NCBI GenBank assembly: GCA_965153355.1
Contig: OZ231127.1
Span: 61,380,001-61,444,000 of the forward strand
Source: Flaccisagitta enflata
Lineage: Eukaryota; Chaetognatha; Sagittoidea; Aphragmophora
Direction: 5' to 3'
Length of the DNA stretch: 64,000 bases
Made by a program: the position numbers and the translations under genes. Positions 59,033-64,000 of the stretch are shown piece after piece (positions within the stretch are counted from its first letter, which is position 1; each line of letters opens with the position of its first letter). The notes under the pieces were generated by a model. It was not told where the DNA came from and made no database searches. It was given only the letters and a program-made list of their open reading frames with translations.

Positions 59033-59638
59033 ACCTTGGGGACAAAAAAAATGGCGGATTTTTGAAGCCTTCCTTTTGACCCATAACGCGATATAACGTA
59101 AGAAAAATGGATTAAAATTGGTGATGCCTGTAAAGCCCTTCGAACGATCTTTCAGTTGAGTCGTGTCTGGTATCTGTAGCTTTATTCGTTTAGAAATGGC
59201 ATAGGTTTGAAGAAAAATATCACCGATTGAAAAAAGGGCAAATATTGTCTTTTTTTCGATTAGCAATTTTTGTCTCAACGTTTTTCTTAATAATGCAATT
59301 CAGAATTGCCACAGCTACTTGTTATCCATGAGCAAATTAAAGAGCTTCGATTTTTCTTCAAAATGGCGCCATGAACAAATTTCTTACTCAATGCGTCGAG
59401 TTTCTATGTTTCAACAAACAAAAACATGCAAATCCTATGGTGAATTCTCAAATTCCAGACAACCTATTTTCATTCCAATGCCATTTCTAAACGAAAAAAG
59501 CTAGGACAACCAGCAACGTCTCATTTGATAGATCTTTCGCAGAGCTTCAAAATGGTCACCGATTTTCTATAGTTTTTCTCAATTTAAGGTAGATAGAATT
59601 AGTTTTCCAAAATCCGCCATTTTTTATGTCCCCAAGGT
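59033..59638. mobile_element. TA-flanked long-inverted-repeat element (MITE-like)
   Basis: Starts ACCTTGGGGACAAAAAAAAT followed by GGCGGATTTT and ends with the inverse of ACCTTGGGGACATAAAAAAT. TA flanks both sides. CTGTAGCTTTATTCGTTTAG followed by AAATGGCAT in the left arm is mirrored by ATGCCATTTCTAAACGAAAA in the right arm. The arms are about 230 bp. The element at 58500-59007 ends only 25 bp away. Confidence 0.88.
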
Positions 59639-59644
59639 TAACAA

Positions 59645-60245
59645 AAATGGGCCGTTCAAAGTGAAGCAATATGTTCATCTTTTTTTTTCCTTTAAGTTTC
59701 TTCTTCTCTACGAAGCTGGTCGGGAAATCTGGGCTACGATTGAAACGAATGAACAACCATTTCCATAAATGGGAATTCAACGTGTGAGCTCTAATATCAT
59801 TTGAACAGATGGACGTAAAATAATTTGTATTCGCCATAATTTTGAGTTTATTGATTCTTTTCATTCAATCATCTTTTTTTTCGTGTGAAAGTGATGTTAA
59901 TGGCCGTTTTTTTTTTTCGGTTCGTTGGTTTAGGTTTTCAGTCTTCGCCTTCAATTTTTACAGTTGGATATATTTTTCATCTGTCCAGCCGTTCAGGATG
60001 TTGCCTCTGTGCGAGTGTGTGCTTCATTGTATCCCGTTGGTGAGTTTGTTGCATTTCTTATTTCTGTCCGTGTTTTTCATCTCTCTCTCTTTTTGTTTCA
60101 TTCCTATTCTATCTCCGTGTCTACAAAGTTTTATGATGGCAGTTAGTTAGGTGATTGAGGTCTTGGAAGACGGTGGTTATTGGTTAAGGTTGGTCGGAAA
60201 TGGTGGTTTTATGGAGGCAGAATGCGGTGGTTGTGGTGTCGGAAA
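59645..60245. other. AT-rich spacer, no gene seen
   Basis: No family repeat recognised. Short frames at 59842-60150 are rich in F and S without a domain. Confidence 0.5.
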
Positions 60246-60249
60246 GCGC

Positions 60250-60762
60250 TGGATAAGGTGGGTTGAGATGGTAGAACTAGAGGGTGGATAAGGTGGGTTG
60301 AGATGGTAGAACTAGAGGGTGGATAAGGTGGGTTGAGATGGTAGAACTAGAGGGTGGATAAGGTGGGTTAAGGTGGTAGAACGAGAAATTGCATGAGGTG
60401 GGTTATAATGGCAGAACTAGAAGATGAATGAGGTGGGTTAAGATGATAAGGAAATTGGGTGGTCCGAGAAGATAGAACTAGAATGTGGCTAAGGTGGGCT
60501 AAAGTGGTAGAATTAGAAGATAGATGAGATGGATTGACTTGGTAGAACTAAAGGTGGATAAGGTGGGTCATGGTGATAGACCTAGAAGGTGGATATGGTG
60601 GGATAAGGTGGTAGAACAAAAAAATGGATGAGGTGGGTTATGATGCCGGAACTAGAAGATGGATGAGGCGGGTTAAAATGATAGAAATAGAAGGTTTATG
60701 AGGTGGGTTAAAATGATAGAACTAGAAGGTGCATACGGTGGGTAAAGGTGCTTGAACTAGAC
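60250..60762. repeat. 35-bp GGATAAGGTGGGTTGAGATG minisatellite
   Basis: The first three units are identical at 35 bp (GGATAAGGTGGGTTGAGATG, GTAGAACTAGAGGGT). About eleven further units drift. Confidence 0.95.
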
Positions 60763-60849
60763 GGCTGGTGTCGACGGACTGAGGTAGGAGATAGAAGATC
60801 TTTTACCCTGATAATTAGTTGTTGCTTGATGGGGCGGAAAACGGGAAGC

Positions 60850-61400
60850 CAGTATCGGAGGGAGGGACTAAGGAAACCTGTGAGGTTTTATGGACATTGG
60901 CTCTGAGATGAATGTGACGGAGGAGTGGGCGGTAGAGGGGGTGGAGGGAGAGAACCATGGAAATCAAGAGATTTTATGACCATTGCGGAATTACCATCTT
61001 TCCAATAAATATAAGGACACTTGGAAATAATCTTGGTAATTATCATCTTTAGAAACGGGCTTCTCCTTGATCGCGTTTGAAGTTTCAACTTGTGCCGACA
61101 AATCTTAAAAACAAGACAAATCTGATTTTTTAGCCTTATTTTTTCAGGGGAAACACTTCTCCAAAGTTGATGTTTCCTTTTAAGTGTCCGTACTTATTAA
61201 TTGGAAAGATGGTAAAGGTTTCCTGACATTGGACATTGGCTCAGAGATCAGTGTTGCGAAGGAAAGGGGTGGAGGCCGGAGGGAGGGTCAAAGGAAATCG
61301 AGGGTTTTTATGACGTTTGTGGAATTAAGGATCCCCTGACATTGGGCATTGGCTCAGAGATCGTAAAACCGCGGAAGAGAGAGGAAATCCGAGGCAATTG
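60850..61400. repeat. Diverged repeats of GACATTGGCTCAGAGAT with an inverted pair
   Basis: GACATTGGCTCTGAGAT at about 60892 recurs as GACATTGGCTCAGAGATC at about 61227 and in shorter form at 61342. CCATCTTTCCAATAAATATA (about 60990) is mirrored by TACTTATTAATTGGAAAGAT (about 61190). Confidence 0.6.
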
Positions 61401-61409
61401 GTTTTGCTG

Positions 61410-62060
61410 GCCTTTGATGAGGCTGGAATGGAGAATGTCAAGACTGACACCAAAAAAAGAAATTAAACTTTCCGCATGAACACATTTACAGATGGTACAG
61501 TCAGTGGACAAAATGCCATGGAAGAATAACCACATAACGCAGTTTCATCGAATCATTTCTAAATAATTTAATATCAAATTATAAAAGATATTATCATATT
61601 AGACTATGTCAAAAAGATAAAAATGAAATTTTGGTATCATTTTTATGAATGATCTTTTACTCATCATCAGGGGTATGACAGTTTCATACATTAACCTGAC
61701 TATAAACTAAGGGTCATCACTACTAGATTAGATTCTAACTATTCTCTTGGCTGTAGCACATTCAAAAGCGCACTACAGGGTTGTTCATTCCTTGAACATT
61801 TTCTGCGAACAATTTCTTTCTATTATATTCTTTATTTGAATGTATTTCAAAGTGTTTTTACAAAACTACAAATGTCTTGTGCACTGACTGTGTAGTGTGC
61901 ACGCTGAAGCGACAGCCCTGATTCTATTGTGGGCGGTTACATTCTGGATAAGCCTGAGACTAAAGAGAACATCCGATAATGAATCGCTTTTGGCGAATGA
62001 AAGGTCATGAGACTGATTCTCGAGCCAATAATTCAAGGTCATCGATTTGAATGTCGGATG
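61410..62060. other. Mixed spacer, no gene seen
   Basis: No microsatellite, family repeat or supported exon. Confidence 0.5.
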
Positions 62061-62070
62061 CATTCGTTGA

Positions 62071-62074
<4 letters not shown>

Positions 62075-62129
<55 letters not shown>

Positions 62130-62162
62130 AAGTGTGTTTGTGTATGTGTGTTTGTGTGTGTG
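62075..62162. repeat. (GT)n microsatellite
   Basis: GT run with ATG and TTT variants. Confidence 0.97.
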
Positions 62163-62261
62163 CTGGCGTGCCTCCGTCAAAACTTAAACTCCGCCTGATT
62201 GTTAGAGAGAGTATTTATATTCAAAGAATTCTTTTTTCAATCTTGGCATTTATCACTGATG

Positions 62262-62345
62262 AATGAATCATCAGCGATGAATGAATGATGAGCGATGAAT
62301 GAATGATGAGAGATGAATGAATGATGAGCGATGAATGAATGATGA
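62262..62345. repeat. 18-bp AGCGATGAATGAATGATG minisatellite
   Basis: Four to five near-perfect units. Confidence 0.95.
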
Positions 62346-62472
62346 GAGCTTTACATCGGGGCCCGATTCAGGCGCTGTCCTAATGATTCCTTTCGCCCTT
62401 CACACAATCGCGCCACTGCCAGTCAAGGAGGAAAGAGAAAATGACCCTAGCTGGAGAGGAAGGCAGATGAAT

Positions 62473-63176
<704 letters not shown>

Positions 63177-63304
63177 GTTGCATTCTTCTTTACGCATCTA
63201 ACGAGTCCACCGCTTCATTAGTTCAGACGAGCTTGTAATTGTGCGCTGCATTTAAACTATTTCGTTGCAAACATTGTGTTATCATTTGATATCAAATATC
63301 ATTG

Positions 63305-63690
63305 CACCATCCGTGGACAAGGGACAATCAGGACTAACGCCTGTCTAACTGAGAAGTCGGTGGGAGAGAAAGAAAAAAACTACTTTGCTCATAAAGGGCT
63401 GGTTTGAGCATTACAAGGCAGGGGCAGTGAAAAAGGGCATTCGGGTCAAAACCGCCCGTCAACGCCAAAAAAAGTTAACAGTGACTGACGCATCGGACGG
63501 ACAGACGGACCGATGGACTCAGTGGGTTATAGCGTCGCGTGAACGCTACTAAAATTGATTAGTAAATGGCATGGAAGCTTACCAAAGGAGTAAAACAGAT
63601 AATTTTGTTGTTGTTGTTTGTCGGGCTGTTATTGTTCGTCGGGCTTGAAGTCTCTGTATCACTGAGCAGTTTCCTCCCCTACAACGGTGG
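63305..63690. mobile_element. Family D inverted-repeat element, copy 2, containing family A copy A17
   Basis: Left CCATCCGTGGACAAGGGACA, right GTTTCCTCCCCTACAACGGTG, with GTCGGGCTG words inside as in 57483-57905. The centre (63405-63556) holds GGCAGGGGCAGTGAAAAAGG, AACGCCAAAAAAAGTTAACA, GGACGGACAGACGG and tail GCGTCGCGTGAACGCTACTA, a family A element with an altered palindrome. Confidence 0.65.
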
Positions 63691-63764
63691 GATGATGCAA
63701 CTTGAATTGAACCATGAATGCCACAGAATTTTGACTCCCGAATGATGTTCTAAACGACATTGAC

Positions 63765-63935
63765 CTTTGAATGATGATGATGATGATGATGATGATGATC
63801 TTAAGGACATTGACCTCCGAATTAAGAGGATGATGATCTAAAGGACATTGACCTCCGAATGATGAGGATGATGATCCTAAGGACATTGACCTCCGAGTGA
63901 TGAGGATGGTGATGATCTAAAGGACGTTGAACTGA
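63765..63935. repeat. 38-bp GACATTGACCTCCGAATGAT minisatellite with GAT triplets
   Basis: Four units of GGACATTGACCTCCGAxTxA followed by GAGGATGATGATCTAAAG. The length is 38, 38 and 41 bp between repeats. Confidence 0.92.
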
Positions 63936-64000
63936 AATGATGATCCCTATTTGACCCAGAATCATGATCTACCATCGGCGCGGTGAGAGCACTTGACCCT

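Overview
The window looks like non-genic to gene-poor DNA from an invertebrate animal. Very long (CT)n/(GT)n/(GAAA)n microsatellites, minisatellites, a large satellite and many short inverted-repeat elements fill most of it. There is no sign of bacterial, organellar or viral gene organisation. Only two pieces of protein-coding sequence are well supported. One is a single 100-bp exon whose peptide matches the N-terminus of animal TMTC (transmembrane and TPR) proteins. The other is an intronless ~1.9-2.1 kb reading frame for a PIN/FEN-like plus CXC-domain protein. I cannot name the species.

Layout. 1-6.4 kb: a ~1 kb segment that recurs at 34.7 kb, microsatellites, and dispersed short repeats. 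6.4-8.45 kb: a degenerate 145-bp satellite array. 8.5-21 kb: microsatellites plus several TA-flanked inverted-repeat (MITE-like) elements, two of them abutting at 17.8-19.45 kb. 21.1-24.8 kb: the CXC/PIN reading frame. It is preceded by two direct copies of a ~300-bp segment and followed by an inverted copy of the same segment, which makes it a candidate undescribed DNA transposon. 25.1-31.3 kb: a minisatellite, then ~40 copies of the same 145-bp satellite with a clear 5-monomer (725 bp) higher-order period. 32.4-37.1 kb: very dense (CT)n tracts, the second copy of the 1-kb segment, and a GC-rich promoter-like island at 36.64-36.93 kb. 40.85-40.95 kb: the TMTC-like exon, whose acceptor lies just after a 240-bp (CT)n tract. 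41-64 kb: microsatellites, minisatellites, and further MITE-like and foldback elements.

The dispersed repeats fall into a few families that I define here only from this window. Families A and B are short modular elements with a conserved head containing GGGCAGGGGC, an internal GGAC-type microsatellite, and a tail ending in or near the palindrome GTCGCGTGCACGCGAC followed by TAAAA. Family C elements are foldback elements whose arms carry a TCCTACAGGACATCGGCCC-type sequence and enclose minisatellites. Family D elements are flanked by a GGGACATCC-type inverted repeat and carry a family A copy. TA-flanked elements with different termini share an internal core around CGTTTAGAAATGGCA. The protein-coding content does not form a pathway. 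The window is mainly informative about repeats, one possible new transposon and the 5-prime end of one large gene.
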